Both the position numbers and the translations under genes were made by a program. This document shows positions 1 to 9,037 of a DNA stretch of 64,000 nucleotides, in pieces (the first letter of the stretch is position 1; each line of letters begins with the position of its first letter). This DNA is from Enterobacter hormaechei ATCC 49162 (lineage in GTDB: Bacteria; Pseudomonadota; Gammaproteobacteria; Enterobacterales; Enterobacteriaceae), in assembly GCF_001875655.1 (NCBI RefSeq), contig NZ_MKEQ01000001.1, positions 248,001-312,000 of the forward strand, read 5' to 3'. Below the pieces are notes generated by a model, which searched no databases, was not told the origin of the DNA, and was given only the letters and a program-made list of their open reading frames with translations.

Positions 1-1785
1 GCGGATAACCGGGACGGTGAGGTTGCCTTCCAGCCCCTCAACAACAGCCTTTCCTCCGTTCTGCCACTGAAGGATATTTGCGCCGCTGCTTGTCTGGCCC
101 AGCACATCCGTTCCTGAAACAATCTTGTTTTTGTAATCGTTGCGGAACCAGGTTATGCCAGCCTCGTAGCCTTCCAGCGCAAAGGCCAGGCCAATCTCTT
201 TGTTCACGCTGATTTCAGGATCCAGATCCGGGTTACCTAACAGGTAACAGCTTCCTTCGGAAACGTTGTTCGGGCAGCCATTACCGCGGGTGGAAAGCAG
301 ATAGCCTTCGCTGGATTGATACAGGTTTGGCGCTTTAAATACCCGAGCGATACCTGCTTTAACCTTGAACATGTCGCCCAAATCCTGAGAGAGGTTCAGG
401 CTCGGGCTCCAGTTGCTGCCAAACTGATTGTGATAATCAAAGCGGATCCCTGGGATCAGGTTGGTGCCCTGGCGCGCTTCAATATTATCCTCAAGATAGA
501 TGCCAGTGAGGTCAGCGCTGTTTTTGCTGTTGCGCTCAGAAGCCGTACCGGGAACGCCGTTAATCACTTCTCCCGACACATTTGTCGCCTGCATTGAGGC
601 CGGATCGTTCAGTTCATCACGGTTCCATTCTGCACCGACGGTTAGCGTCTGTTCGACCAGCCAGAAGAAAGGAATGTTCAGTTCACCCGTTGAACGGTAT
701 GACTCCAGCCGGCTGGTATCGTATTTATCGCTATTGATCATCCCCTCAACTTTGCCCGTAGAGCCTTCTTCGAGGCGGGTGTTGTTGGTCTTTTCATAAT
801 AAACACCGAACTTTGACTGACCCCAGTCCCAGATGCCGTTGTGCGTAATGCCATAAGACTGGCGGTACATTCGGTTTGTTTCGTGTCCATACAGGGACGA
901 CACCAGACCGTCAGGGCTGACGTTGCTGTTGCTGTATTGAGTATCACCCGCGTAGATATTGCCCTGGCGGCTGTAGCTGTAGTCGAAATCGATAATCTGC
1001 TGTGGCGTGAGTTTCCAGGAGAGCAGGGCATTAATGTCCTTGTTGCGCACGCCTTCACGTCCGGCGGCGTAAGAGCCATTTTGCGCGGTGTTGATGTCCT
1101 GCGCATCTGCGTCAGTTTTGTTGATATTCCCGTACAGGCGCATCGTTAACGCATCGCCCGCAAGGGGGCCGCTCAGATCAAAATTAGCGCGTTTCGTCGC
1201 TCCCTCTTTATCATTTTCAGGCTGGTTAGTGTACAGGGAAAGCGAGCCGTGCCAGTCGTTGGTCGGGCGTTTGGTAATGATGTTGACGACGCCGCCAGCC
1301 GCCCCCGAACCATAGCGGGCGGCAGCAGGTCCCCGGAGCACTTCAATGCGCTCAACCATCTCTGGCGGAACCCAGTTGGTATCCCCGCGGGTGTCGCGCT
1401 CCCCGCGCCAGCTGTAGCGCACCGAGTTACGTGACGTCACCGGCACACCGTCAATCAGAATCAGCGTGTTCTCCGGCCCCATACCGCGGATGTCGACCTG
1501 GCGATTGTTACCGCGGCTGCCTGTCGCGCTGTTTCCGGTGAGGTTAACCCCGGGCATTTTGCGAATAATTTCAGAAAGATCGTTAACCGGTGGATCCTTT
1601 TCTATGTCCTTTGCCGTGATGATGGAAACCCCCGGCTGTTGCTTCAGCGCCTCTTCAGCGGTGGCCTGAACAACCATTGTTTCACCATCGGCGAGAGGAT
1701 CTTCCGCTGCGTGTGCGCTCTGGTATAACGTTGAAAGAATGGCGAGCGTAAGTGTAGCCGGGGCAAATCTTATTATGTTATTCAT
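1..1785 (-). CDS. iroN: TonB-dependent catecholate siderophore receptor, IroN/FepA type (3' end beyond window)
   Basis: Outer-membrane gated channel for ferric catecholate siderophores (enterobactin or salmochelin class), energised by TonB. The ATG at 1785 opens a signal peptide ending near SAHA. A TonB-box-like ETMVVQAT follows, then a plug domain with DIRGMGPENTLILIDG and RGPAAARYGSGAAGGVVNIITKRP, and the start of the 22-strand barrel. About 595 residues are visible; the usual length is about 725-750, so the C-terminal barrel is outside the window. The plug and first barrel strands resemble Salmonella IroN more than FepA as I recall those proteins. No iroBCDE genes are in view. A Fur box lies just upstream. 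The family is near certain; the IroN name is an inference. Confidence 0.85.
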   Translation of the reverse strand, partial: MNNIIRFAPATLTLAILSTLYQSAHAAEDPLADGETMVVQATAEEALKQQPGVSIITAKDIEKDPPVNDLSEIIRKMPGVNLTGNSATGSRGNNRQVDIRGMGPENTLILIDGVPVTSRNSVRYSWRGERDTRGDTNWVPPEMVERIEVLRGPAAARYGSGAAGGVVNIITKRPTNDWHGSLSLYTNQPENDKEGATKRANFDLSGPLAGDALTMRLYGNINKTDADAQDINTAQNGSYAAGREGVRNKDINALLSWKLTPQQIIDFDYSYSRQGNIYAGDTQYSNSNVSPDGLVSSLYGHETNRMYRQSYGITHNGIWDWGQSKFGVYYEKTNNTRLEEGSTGKVEGMINSDKYDTSRLESYRSTGELNIPFFWLVEQTLTVGAEWNRDELNDPASMQATNVSGEVINGVPGTASERNSKNSADLTGIYLEDNIEARQGTNLIPGIRFDYHNQFGSNWSPSLNLSQDLGDMFKVKAGIARVFKAPNLYQSSEGYLLSTRGNGCPNNVSEGSCYLLGNPDLDPEISVNKEIGLAFALEGYEAGITWFRNDYKNKIVSGTDVLGQTSSGANILQWQNGGKAVVEGLEGNLTVPVIR

Positions 1786-1822
1786 CAACTCATTTCCATT
1801 TGTTAAAAATGCGATGACGAAT

Positions 1823-1841
1823 ATTAATGATAGTCATTCTC
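1823..1841. promoter_or_regulatory. Fur box upstream of the siderophore receptor
   Basis: The segment contains AATGATAGTCATTCTC and matches about 15 of 19 positions of the consensus GATAATGATAATCATTATC. It sits about 40 bp upstream of the receptor start codon, where Fur would block RNA polymerase under iron-replete conditions. The site is read directly; repression by Fur is inferred from the family rule. Confidence 0.75.
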
Positions 1842-1933
1842 ATTACAATAAAGTGATAGCAATCTCCATAAAATCTTCATGATTCAGACATTTTCGCAGG
1901 AAGGTTGTAAAGAAAAGAGGAGGCGGGAAAAGC

Positions 1934-1958
1934 GGCCAGATCGCGCGGCGATCTGGCC
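1934..1958 (-). terminator. Intrinsic terminator after yciCB
   Basis: Perfect inverted repeat with 11-bp arms (GGCCAGATCGC and its complement) and a 3-nt loop. On the minus strand it is followed by GCTTTTCCC. It lies 8 bp past the yciB stop and separates yciCB from the Fur-controlled receptor gene. Confidence 0.65.
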
Positions 1959-1965
1959 CGAAGGA

Positions 1966-2505
1966 TCAGTGCTTGTCATCCTGCGGCATGTGGCGATAAA
2001 TATAAACGCCGCTGAGCAGGGTGAAGATAAGGGTCAGTGCCGTCAGGCCAAACACCTTGAAGTTGACCCAGATATTCTGCGGCAGCCAGAAAGCGATGTA
2101 GATATTCGCCAGACCACACAGAATAAAAAATAGCGCCCAGGCGATATTCAGACGTCCCCACACTGCCTGCGGCAGCGTCAGTTCTTTCCCCAGCATGCGC
2201 TGGATCAGCGGCTTCTTCATCACCCACTGGCTGATGAGCAGCGCGCCCGCAAACAGGCCGTAAATCACCGTGACCTTCCATTTGATAAATTCATCATTGT
2301 GGAAGAACAACGTCAGACCACCAAACACCGCCACCATCAGGAAGGTGATAAGCGCCATCTTTTCAACTTTGCGATAGCGAACCCAGCTGTAAATCAGCAC
2401 CACAGCCGTTGCCACAATCAGCGCCAGCGTGCCGGCATAAATGTCGTACAGCTTATAAAAAGCGAAAAATACGATCAGCGGTAAAAAATCAAGAAACTGC
2501 TTCAT
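1966..2505 (-). CDS. yciB: YciB inner-membrane protein (septation protein A family)
   Basis: 179 residues, the E. coli YciB length, with the same start ([10 protein letters not shown]) and the [19 protein letters not shown] core. About five hydrophobic spans make it an integral inner-membrane protein. Family members are linked to cell-envelope biogenesis, septation and membrane-potential upkeep; the molecular activity is not established. It is co-directional with yciC 13 bp upstream and probably in one transcript, closed by the hairpin at 1934-1958. In E. coli yciA follows; here the siderophore receptor gene follows instead. Confidence 0.93.
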   Translation of the reverse strand: MKQFLDFLPLIVFFAFYKLYDIYAGTLALIVATAVVLIYSWVRYRKVEKMALITFLMVAVFGGLTLFFHNDEFIKWKVTVIYGLFAGALLISQWVMKKPLIQRMLGKELTLPQAVWGRLNIAWALFFILCGLANIYIAFWLPQNIWVNFKVFGLTALTLIFTLLSGVYIYRHMPQDDKH

Positions 2506-2518
2506 TCTGCGATCCCAG

Positions 2519-3262
2519 TTACTGACGAATTAACATGTACAGGCGGAACAAATAGACCAGCAGCACGGCTGAAATCAGATTGCTCAGCGTATTGGCGACA
2601 ACCGCTCCGACGTTTGGCGTTAACACCGCAAAATTTGGCGCAAACAGCAACAGCAGAGTTTTGGCCAGCAGCCAGCTGATAACGGCCGGGGCGACCAGAC
2701 GCATATTCGCCCATGCGAGCCTGATGCTGCTGCGCATGGCGGTGAAAATGCCCATTTTGTCCTGCACAACCATTACTGGCGCGAATGAAAGTACGATAGC
2801 CAGCAGCACGCCCGGAACAACCACCAGCATTATCCCCATCTGGACCAGCAGCGTGGTCAGGAAAATGAGGATAAACAGTTTCGGCAGTACCGGCGCACTG
2901 GCCCCGATTGCACGTAACGCGCTGACGCGTTGCCCGGCAGACACCAGCTGGATCATCAGCAGCACGCCACCCGCCAGAATGGTGTTGCCAATCAGGCCCG
3001 AGAAGGTAGAGGCCGCAGATGCGCGCAGCAAGATTTGCTGTTGCTCTGGCGTCATATTCTGCACAAGGTCAAACAACCCTGCGCTGCCTGCAAGATGATC
3101 CCCCTGGCTCAGCGTGGCAATCTGTTCATCACTGGGTGAGAACGCATGACCCAGCACCACCGTAATAAAGGCGCACAACAACGCGATCAGTAAAAAGGTA
3201 ATGAACTGATTGCGGAAAAAATTTCCCGTGTCACGGTAGACAGACTTCGCCGTGATAGACAT
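2519..3262 (-). CDS. yciC: YciC family inner-membrane protein (UPF0259)
   Basis: 247-residue polytopic membrane protein of the UPF0259 family, with about six hydrophobic spans. The reading frame stays open upstream to 3520, but the ATG at 3262 (MSITAKSV) is the conserved E. coli start and has GGAGAG six bases ahead, so the upstream extension is rejected. Function is unknown; it is thought to act with YciB in envelope maintenance. It is the first gene of the yciCB pair. Confidence 0.92.
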   Translation of the reverse strand: MSITAKSVYRDTGNFFRNQFITFLLIALLCAFITVVLGHAFSPSDEQIATLSQGDHLAGSAGLFDLVQNMTPEQQQILLRASAASTFSGLIGNTILAGGVLLMIQLVSAGQRVSALRAIGASAPVLPKLFILIFLTTLLVQMGIMLVVVPGVLLAIVLSFAPVMVVQDKMGIFTAMRSSIRLAWANMRLVAPAVISWLLAKTLLLLFAPNFAVLTPNVGAVVANTLSNLISAVLLVYLFRLYMLIRQ

Positions 3263-3287
3263 GCACTCTCCTTGAGTATTGCAGGTG

Positions 3288-3692
3288 TTAATTAGCCGGC
3301 AATTGTACACCGGATAACACGCTGGTGGCAGCATCAAGGCTTGTATGGAAAAGCATATCTTTGTAAAGCGGCGGTAATCCATAGCGGGCGCGGGCGCGAT
3401 TGCATGCCTCATTGACCTCTCCATCCTCTCCCGACATCGCGAAAGCGCGACACGGGCTGGGGCGATCCGCGTAAATAGAACAGCGGGTGGATACCCCAGG
3501 CTCACCTTGCAGCGCCACACAGCGGCTCTGTTTTTGGTTCGTGCCGCGCATACAGCGCAGAAAAGGGGTCAAGGGTTCTGTGAGATCAACCGGAACGGTG
3601 CCGCCGCCATCGCTGGCTTCAGCCCAGTAGAAAGAGACTCGAAAATACGCACAACAGGCTCCGCACGTCATGCACGGGTTATGATCACTCAT
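3288..3692 (-). CDS. YkgJ family cysteine-cluster protein
   Basis: 134 residues, very cysteine-rich, opening with [15 protein letters not shown]. Later cysteines fall in [27 protein letters not shown] and EACNRAR. This is the YkgJ/CxxCxxCC (UPF0153) signature, thought to bind zinc or an Fe-S cluster; the physiological role is unknown. It lies 25 bp upstream of yciC on the same strand and may be co-transcribed. It is not part of the E. coli K-12 yciC-ompW interval as I know it. Family confidence is high, function none. Confidence 0.85.
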   Translation of the reverse strand: MSDHNPCMTCGACCAYFRVSFYWAEASDGGGTVPVDLTEPLTPFLRCMRGTNQKQSRCVALQGEPGVSTRCSIYADRPSPCRAFAMSGEDGEVNEACNRARARYGLPPLYKDMLFHTSLDAATSVLSGVQLPAN

Positions 3693-3856
3693 GGCACACC
3701 TGCAAAAGAAGAACGCATCAAATCACATTGTGAGAGCGATAAATTATCCAGCCGCTACAGGAAGCGCAAGAGAGGGGAAACAGAAAATTTTGTAACCATG
3801 AAATGCCAAAAATTGACGTGGTAACAACTTATTGCTTTATGAGGCGTCACTAAAAA

Positions 3857-3914
3857 TTAACCTAGATCAATGAATGTTAACTTACTGGTTTTAATGTGAT
3901 CTGTGTTAGATCAC
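3857..3914 (+). promoter_or_regulatory. ompW upstream control region: FNR-like site and GTGATC inverted repeat
   Basis: TTAAC-CTAG-ATCAA at 3857-3870 has one perfect and one poor half of the FNR consensus TTGAT-N4-ATCAA. GTGATC-N7-GATCAC at 3896-3914 is a perfect inverted repeat. Both lie 60-120 bp upstream of the ompW start. ompW is known to respond to oxygen through FNR in enterics; which protein binds which element here is inference. The second element has the wrong spacing for a normal CRP site. Confidence 0.45.
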
Positions 3915-3974
3915 TTATTACTCATTTGTGAGTATATTCTCCTCCGCAATTAAAACCACAACGATGGAGCGGAT

Positions 3975-4607
3975 ATGAAAAAATTAGCGGTGGCAGCCCT
4001 TATCTTAAGCAGTCTCTCTGGCGGCGCGTACGCGCATGAAGCAGGCGAATTCTTTATTCGTGCCGGTTCGGCAACGGTACGTCCAACGGAAGGGTCCGAC
4101 AATGTACTGGGTATGGGCGGGTTCAACGTCAGCAATAACACCCAGTTAGGCCTGACGTTTACGTATATGGCAACGGATAACATTGGCGTCGAGCTTTTAG
4201 CCGCCACGCCATTCCGTCACCGCGTCGGTTTAGGTCCGACCGGGGACATTGCCACGGTTCACCATTTACCCCCAACGCTGATGGCGCAGTGGTACTTTGG
4301 CGATTCCAGCAGCAAGGTGCGCCCTTATATTGGGGCAGGTGTTAACTACACCACCTTCTTTGATGAGAAATTTAACGATACCGGAAAAGAGGCCGGGCTT
4401 TCCGACCTCAGTCTGAAAGACTCCTGGGGCGTGGCGGGGCAGGTTGGTCTGGATTACCTGATTAACCGTGACTGGTTGATCAACGCCTCGGTCTGGTACA
4501 TGGATATTGATACCGACGTTCGCTTCAAGGCGGGCGGTGAGCAGCAGAGTATCAGTACCCGTCTGGATCCGTGGGTATTTATGTTCTCTGCGGGTTACCG
4601 TTTCTGA
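3975..4607 (+). CDS. ompW: Outer membrane protein OmpW
   Basis: 210 residues with a signal peptide (MKKLAVAALILSSLSGGAYA, then HEAGEFFIRAG). It forms an eight-stranded barrel with a hydrophobic channel, is a colicin S4 receptor, and is linked to small-molecule uptake and to osmotic, oxygen and oxidative stress responses. It ends in an aromatic residue (SAGYRF), the usual outer-membrane assembly signal. GGAGCGG lies just upstream of the ATG. It is monocistronic; the hairpin after it has its T-run on the minus strand only. Confidence 0.95.
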   Translation: MKKLAVAALILSSLSGGAYAHEAGEFFIRAGSATVRPTEGSDNVLGMGGFNVSNNTQLGLTFTYMATDNIGVELLAATPFRHRVGLGPTGDIATVHHLPPTLMAQWYFGDSSSKVRPYIGAGVNYTTFFDEKFNDTGKEAGLSDLSLKDSWGVAGQVGLDYLINRDWLINASVWYMDIDTDVRFKAGGEQQSISTRLDPWVFMFSAGYRF

Positions 4608-4617
4608 TGCGTAAAAA

Positions 4618-4638
4618 ACTGGCCGCATAGCGGCCAGT
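4618..4638 (-). terminator. Hairpin terminator facing the minus strand
   Basis: ACTGGCCGC and GCGGCCAGT arms enclose a 3-nt loop. Read on the minus strand it is followed by TTTTTACGC, a typical Rho-independent end. It lies 8 bp past the stop of the small minus-strand gene at 4647-4985, which supports that gene as a real transcription unit. Confidence 0.6.
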
Positions 4639-4646
4639 GTCGAACG

Positions 4647-4985
4647 TCAAAAGAATGGATAAACGGGGCGTTCGTCCAGCTTCATGCAGTGCCTGAGCGT
4701 CGATTCGCCATCATACAGGTAGCTGAACGCATCGCGTGAAATGGAATGGAAAAGAACATCCCCGTTTGCAAAAGGAATAATTTCGGTATCACCGACACGC
4801 TTATGACCCGCGCCGGTTTCAAAATGCCCGGGCCACTTTTCCTGGGTGTGGTCGTAGACGTGCAGAATAACTTCGACCAGGCCGCGTTCCGGGCAGTTCA
4901 GCCGCAAAAACGTCGATGAGAAATTCAAAGACGAAACGTGAAATGAGATAAAAAAAAGCAAAAATCCAAAACATCTAAACAACAT
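4647..4985 (-). CDS. Small secreted or membrane-anchored protein of unknown function
   Basis: 112 residues from the ATG at 4985; a TTG one codon earlier is less likely. The N-terminus is strongly hydrophobic (MLFRCFGFLLFFISFHVSS), like a signal peptide. The mature part is polar and may be globular, with two cysteines (LNCPERG and LRHCMK). I do not recognise a family. Independent support comes from a minus-strand terminator 8 bp after the stop. The first third is AT-rich, unlike its neighbours. No partner gene is apparent: it is convergent with ompW and divergent from the zinc-ribbon ORF. Confidence 0.5.
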   Translation of the reverse strand: MLFRCFGFLLFFISFHVSSLNFSSTFLRLNCPERGLVEVILHVYDHTQEKWPGHFETGAGHKRVGDTEIIPFANGDVLFHSISRDAFSYLYDGESTLRHCMKLDERPVYPFF

Positions 4986-5168
4986 CAACTCATTAAAGCC
5001 ATACTCAAACCAGACGTAAGATTTTACTTAAGTATAAAATTTTCCTGTTGCTGTGGATCAATAAGAGTTACTTTTCAATAACGTATATATTAAGCCTTCC
5101 TTGCCCGGTATTTCTCTGGAAACGATATATCCCTGAAAGGACGTTAATTGCTGTAAGGTGGTTCTTCC

Positions 5169-5369
5169 ATTCATCTGGCTGGAGGGAATATCCCCAACAT
5201 CAAATTTGAGTGTCCGGTATGTGCAGGCAAACAGTTTCATTTCACCACGTTTAGCCCGACGTACAGCCAACCTCATGGTGCGGTCTGTTCAGTTTGCGGT
5301 ACCCGCCTCACCCCCCATTCATGCCTCCCCAAACTTAAAAGGCGACGGTGGCTAAAGCCAGCAAGCTGA
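5169..5369 (+). CDS. Small zinc-ribbon protein, apparently with an AUU start
   Basis: The frame encodes a two-knuckle zinc ribbon: FECPVCAGKQFHFTTF, then AVCSVCGTRLT, two CxxC pairs 25 residues apart. It has no ATG, GTG or TTG between the in-frame stop at 5154 and the first knuckle. The best start is ATT at 5169, seven bases after AGGTGG (5156-5161), giving 66 residues. CTG at 5175 and ATC at 5190 or 5199 are alternatives. A perfect intrinsic terminator begins 4 bp after the stop, which supports orientation and frame. The role is unknown; nucleic-acid binding would fit the ribbon. The frame on the opposite strand has no such support. Confidence 0.6.
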   Translation: MHLAGGNIPNIKFECPVCAGKQFHFTTFSPTYSQPHGAVCSVCGTRLTPHSCLPKLKRRRWLKPAS

Positions 5370-5372
5370 AAC

Positions 5373-5397
5373 AAGGCCTCCCGTAGAGGCCTTTTTT
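5373..5397 (+). terminator. Intrinsic terminator after the zinc-ribbon ORF
   Basis: AAGGCCTC and GAGGCCTT arms around a 5-nt loop, running into six Ts. It starts 4 bp past the stop at 5369. Confidence 0.8.
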
Positions 5398-5407
5398 GTA
5401 CCGGGAG

Positions 5408-5641
5408 TTACTTCTGAATCAAATACCGTATGGTCGGCCCGTCCTGCTGGATACCCAGCACGGTATAGCCGTGGTTTTTGGCATCAAGCGGAATGTTATT
5501 GATGGATTGCGGACAATCGCTCACCACCTCCAGAATTTCCCCTTTTTTGAGCTGCGGTAGCGCTTCAAGCGTGGCGACGGCCGGGTAAGGGCAAGGTTCA
5601 CCCACCATATCGAGACGATAGTCAGGCACGATCTCTTTCAT
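5408..5641 (-). CDS. yedF: YedF, TusA-type sulfur carrier protein
   Basis: 77 residues, the E. coli YedF length, with the TusA-fold motif GEPCPYPAVATLEAL whose cysteine would carry sulfane sulfur. It overlaps the end of yedE by 4 bp (ATGA), so the two are translationally coupled. YedE/YedF are thought to pair a sulfur-compound (or selenium-compound) permease with a soluble carrier; the true substrate is unproven. In E. coli yedEF lies elsewhere on the chromosome; here it sits between ompW and trpA. Confidence 0.92.
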   Translation of the reverse strand: MKEIVPDYRLDMVGEPCPYPAVATLEALPQLKKGEILEVVSDCPQSINNIPLDAKNHGYTVLGIQQDGPTIRYLIQK

Positions 5642-6849
5642 GCGGCATTCTCCTGGGTTTCAGTTTTGATAGTGGCACGCCGGAAGAAGCGCTTCTCTTG
5701 CGCAACAACCAGCAAGAAGGCGATCAGCAGCAGGGCATAGGTCACCATCAGTCCTCCGAGCGGACCAAAGGTATTCAGCAGATTAACCTTGTCCCAGTTT
5801 GTTGCCAGTACCGGTGAGACGTCATCCCAGTAGTACGCCAGGACGGTAGAGCCAATCACATTACCCAGACCGACCCACCAGTAATGCACCTGACCTTCCA
5901 CGGCGCGATACATCCAGCCAGTTTCACACCCGCCCGCCAGCACGATGCCGAAACCAAACAGCAGCCCGCCAATGACCGCATTAGGACCGGCCCACATGAT
6001 TTTCGGTTCCACGCCGAGCTGAACGTAGCTGAAGATGCCGATCGCGCTCACGGCCATCCCGGCAATAATGGCTTTCGCCATCATGGTGCGTCCGGTGATC
6101 CACATATCGCGAAACGCGGAGGTGAAGCAGATCTGCGCGCGTTCAATCAGCAGACCAAAACCGACGCCGAACAGCATGGCCAGGCCGAGTTTTGGCTGAT
6201 TCATTGCCGTGCAAATCGCCCAGGCAACCATGGCAAAAAAGACCAGCATACCGAGGCGAAAGCGACGACGCGCCTGATCGGGCTTTTGCGTTAACGGAGA
6301 GGCAGCGCTGACTTTCGTCATTTTCACCGGAATACGGAACAGCGGCAGCAGGGTAAATTTCGCACCGAAGTATGAGCCGATGGCGGTGGCGACGGCAAAG
6401 AACCAGGCATGCAGCGAGAACTGCGGAATACCGGTGAAGAACGCGGCAAGATTACAGCCCATCGCCAGACGAGCGCCAAATCCGGCAATGATGCCGCCAG
6501 CCACGGCCTGCAAAATGCGGATGCGGCTTTTCGGCAGGCGCAGCTTAACGTTATTGGCCCACAGCGCGGCCGCAAAACAGCCGCCGAACATGCCAATGAT
6601 CATCATCCCGTCGATGCGGGTCAGGGGTGTGCCCTCAAGATGGATCAGTTTGAAATAGCCCCACTCTTCGGCATGTACGCCTGCCAGCTGCAATAGCTGC
6701 CCACCCCAGCGGGTAAACTCGCCCGTCACAGCCCAGAAGGTGCCGGTGATACCGAAATAATAAGTAGAGAGAATGCCTGCCGCGATAACGGCCGGAACGG
6801 GTGACCAGAACTTAACCAGGTAAGTCTGTTTGAAGGAATGCCATGACAT
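5638..6849 (-). CDS. yedE: YedE, YeeE/YedE family inner-membrane transporter
   Basis: 403 residues, about ten membrane spans, two homologous halves each with a conserved cysteine loop (ARLAMGCNLAAFFTGIPQFS and GIVLAGGCETGWMYRAVEGQ). The related YeeE (TsuA) imports thiosulfate through such cysteines, so a sulfur-containing oxyanion is the likely substrate class. The start MSWHSFKQ matches E. coli YedE. It is the first gene of the coupled yedEF pair. Family identification is secure; substrate is not. Confidence 0.93.
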   Translation of the reverse strand: MSWHSFKQTYLVKFWSPVPAVIAAGILSTYYFGITGTFWAVTGEFTRWGGQLLQLAGVHAEEWGYFKLIHLEGTPLTRIDGMMIIGMFGGCFAAALWANNVKLRLPKSRIRILQAVAGGIIAGFGARLAMGCNLAAFFTGIPQFSLHAWFFAVATAIGSYFGAKFTLLPLFRIPVKMTKVSAASPLTQKPDQARRRFRLGMLVFFAMVAWAICTAMNQPKLGLAMLFGVGFGLLIERAQICFTSAFRDMWITGRTMMAKAIIAGMAVSAIGIFSYVQLGVEPKIMWAGPNAVIGGLLFGFGIVLAGGCETGWMYRAVEGQVHYWWVGLGNVIGSTVLAYYWDDVSPVLATNWDKVNLLNTFGPLGGLMVTYALLLIAFLLVVAQEKRFFRRATIKTETQENAA

Positions 6850-6990
6850 GAATAACCTCTGAACTCAGAAGGGTAACGCTAAAAAGAGTCCAGATCATAC
6901 GCTTACGCGAAAGATTGAAAAGTCATTCACGCTAAAAATATCGACAGGATCAATTCTGACCTGTTCTTTCGGGGAGAGTGAGAGGGGAAA

Positions 6991-7016
6991 ACCGTCTGAC
7001 GCCGGGGCCAGACGGT
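6991..7016 (-). terminator. Terminator after the trp operon
   Basis: ACCGTCTG and CAGACGGT arms with a 10-nt loop. On the minus strand it is followed by TTTTCCCC. It begins 8 bp past the trpA stop and closes the five-gene operon. Confidence 0.7.
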
Positions 7017-7024
7017 GTTAACGG

Positions 7025-7834
7025 TTACGCTTTGCGCGTGGCCGCTTTCATTGACGTGACGAATGCGTGTAACTCAGCCAGCATCTGCTCTGGCTTATCT
7101 ACGTTCTTCTCAATAATTTTCACGATAGCCGAACCGGAAATGGCCCCGGCGGCTTTCGCATCAATTGCCGCAGTAACCTGCTCCGGAGAGGAAATCCCGA
7201 AGCCCTGAAGCGGCGGTGCGGCATGGTATTCTGCCAGCTTCTCCACCAGATGATGCAGCGGCAGCGCGGCTTTGTTTTCCGCACCGGTGACGCCCGCACG
7301 TGAGAGCAGGTAGGTATAACCCCGTCCGTAAGAGGCAATCTGGCGCATCAGAACGTCATCGGCATTCGGTGGACAGATGAAAATCGGCGCAACGTTGTGG
7401 CGCATCGCCGCCTGACGGAACGGCGCAGACTCTTCAACCGGCACGTCTGCCACCAGCACCGAGTCGACACCCACTCGGGCACATTCGGCATAAAATTCAT
7501 CAATACCGCGGCTGAACACCAGGTTGGCGTACATCAGCAGGCCGATCGGAATGGTCGGGTGCTTCTGACGAATTGCCGCCAGCATTTCGAAGCACTGGCT
7601 CGGCGTCACGCCCGCGGCAAACGCGCGAAGCGTCGCGTTCTGGATGGTCGGGCCATCCGCCAGCGGATCGGAGAAAGGAATACCCAACTCCAGCGCGTCG
7701 GCACCGGCATCAATCAGGGTGTCGATAATCTTCAGCGACTGCTCCGGGCCGGGGTCGCCCAGCGTCACGAAGGGAACGAACGCGCCTTCCTGGCGGGCTT
7801 TCAGTTGTGCAAATGCGTTGTCGTAGCGTTCCAT
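7025..7834 (-). CDS. trpA: Tryptophan synthase alpha subunit
   Basis: 269 residues. It cleaves indole-3-glycerol phosphate to indole and glyceraldehyde-3-phosphate and passes indole through a tunnel to TrpB. Catalytic Glu49 ([14 protein letters not shown]) and Asp60 are present, as is the phosphate-binding [10 protein letters not shown] region. The start is the ATG at 7834, which overlaps the trpB stop as TGATG, the classic trpB-trpA coupling; the TTG one codon earlier is not needed. Last gene of trpEDCBA. Confidence 0.97.
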   Translation of the reverse strand: MERYDNAFAQLKARQEGAFVPFVTLGDPGPEQSLKIIDTLIDAGADALELGIPFSDPLADGPTIQNATLRAFAAGVTPSQCFEMLAAIRQKHPTIPIGLLMYANLVFSRGIDEFYAECARVGVDSVLVADVPVEESAPFRQAAMRHNVAPIFICPPNADDVLMRQIASYGRGYTYLLSRAGVTGAENKAALPLHHLVEKLAEYHAAPPLQGFGISSPEQVTAAIDAKAAGAISGSAIVKIIEKNVDKPEQMLAELHAFVTSMKAATRKA

Positions 7835-9027
7835 CAAATTTCCCCTCGTGCTTTCAGAATATCGTGAACGGTAAAGATGTCTTTGTCCCCGCGACCGGAA
7901 AGGTTCACCACCAAAAGTTGCTCTTTCTCCGGGTTCGCTTTCATCATTTTCAGCGCGTGCGCCAGAGCATGGGAAGACTCCAGCGCCGGGATGATCCCTT
8001 CACTGCGGCACAGCGTTTTGAAGGCCTCCAGCGCTTCGTCATCGGTGATGGAGACGTAATCCGCGCGGCCGGTGCTGTTGAGGAACGCGTGCTGCGGTCC
8101 CACGGACGGGAAATCCAGCCCGGCAGAGATCGAGTAAGACTCCTCAATCTGACCTTCCTCGGTCTGCATCATCGGGGCCTTCATACCGAAGTAGATCCCC
8201 ACGCGGCCATGCTTCAGCGGCGCACCGTGCTCGCCCGTTTCAATCCCGTGACCGGCAGGCTCAACGCCAATCAGCCCAACGCGGGTTTCATCGATAAAGT
8301 CGGCAAACATGCCAATGGCGTTAGAGCCGCCGCCAACGCAGGCGATCACCGCATCCGGCAGGCGACCCTCTTTTTCGAGGATCTGCGCTTTGGTCTCTTC
8401 ACCAATCATGCGCTGGAATTCGCGCACGATGGTCGGGAACGGGTGCGGGCCCGCCGCGGTGCCGAGCATATAGTGCGCGGTTTCGTAGCTGCCGGACCAG
8501 TCGCGCAGCGCTTCGTTACAGGCATCTTTCAGCGTGGCAGAACCGCTGTGCACCGGGATCACTTCCGCCCCCATCAGACGCATGCGGAACACGTTCGGCG
8601 ACTGGCGCTCAACGTCCTTCGCCCCCATATAGATGCGGCACTTCAGGCCGAGCAGGGCGCTGGCGAGGGCGGAGGCCACACCGTGCTGTCCCGCGCCGGT
8701 TTCGGCGATGATTTCGGTTTTACCCATCCGCTTCGCGAGAAGCGCCTGGCCAAGCACCTGGTTAGTTTTATGCGCGCCGCCGTGCAGCAGATCTTCACGC
8801 TTTAGATAGAGCGTGGTTTTGGTGCCTTCGGTCAGGTTACGGCATTTGGTCAGGGCAGTTGGACGGCCTGCATAGTTTTTCAGCAGGTCAGTAAACTCCG
8901 CCTGAAACGCCGGATCTTTCTGGGCGTTCACGAACGCTTCTTCCAGCTGGCGCAGCGCGGGCATCAGGATTTGTGGGACGTACATCCCACCGAACTCACC
9001 AAAATACGGGTTAAGTAATGTCGTCAT
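7834..9027 (-). CDS. trpB: Tryptophan synthase beta subunit
   Basis: 397 residues, the E. coli length, beginning [14 protein letters not shown]. The PLP enzyme joins indole and serine to make tryptophan. PLP-binding Lys87 sits in HGGAHKTNQ, and the phosphate loop GGGSNAIG is present. The frame continues seven codons upstream, but the ATG at 9027 is the conserved start. It is preceded 10 bp away by trpC and followed by the TGATG overlap with trpA. Confidence 0.97.
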   Translation of the reverse strand: MTTLLNPYFGEFGGMYVPQILMPALRQLEEAFVNAQKDPAFQAEFTDLLKNYAGRPTALTKCRNLTEGTKTTLYLKREDLLHGGAHKTNQVLGQALLAKRMGKTEIIAETGAGQHGVASALASALLGLKCRIYMGAKDVERQSPNVFRMRLMGAEVIPVHSGSATLKDACNEALRDWSGSYETAHYMLGTAAGPHPFPTIVREFQRMIGEETKAQILEKEGRLPDAVIACVGGGSNAIGMFADFIDETRVGLIGVEPAGHGIETGEHGAPLKHGRVGIYFGMKAPMMQTEEGQIEESYSISAGLDFPSVGPQHAFLNSTGRADYVSITDDEALEAFKTLCRSEGIIPALESSHALAHALKMMKANPEKEQLLVVNLSGRGDKDIFTVHDILKARGEI

Positions 9028-9037
9028 CTTCTCTTCC

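Noticed and set aside
3895..3914. CRP site upstream of ompW
   Set aside because: TGTGA and TCAC are separated by 11 bp instead of 6; it is kept only as an unassigned inverted repeat.
5058..5276. 72-codon minus-strand frame
   Set aside because: It lies opposite the zinc-ribbon gene, which has motif and terminator support; the minus frame has no ribosome site or recognisable content.
7807..8805. 332-codon plus-strand frame opposite trpB
   Set aside because: Antisense shadow of a certain gene, with no ribosome site.
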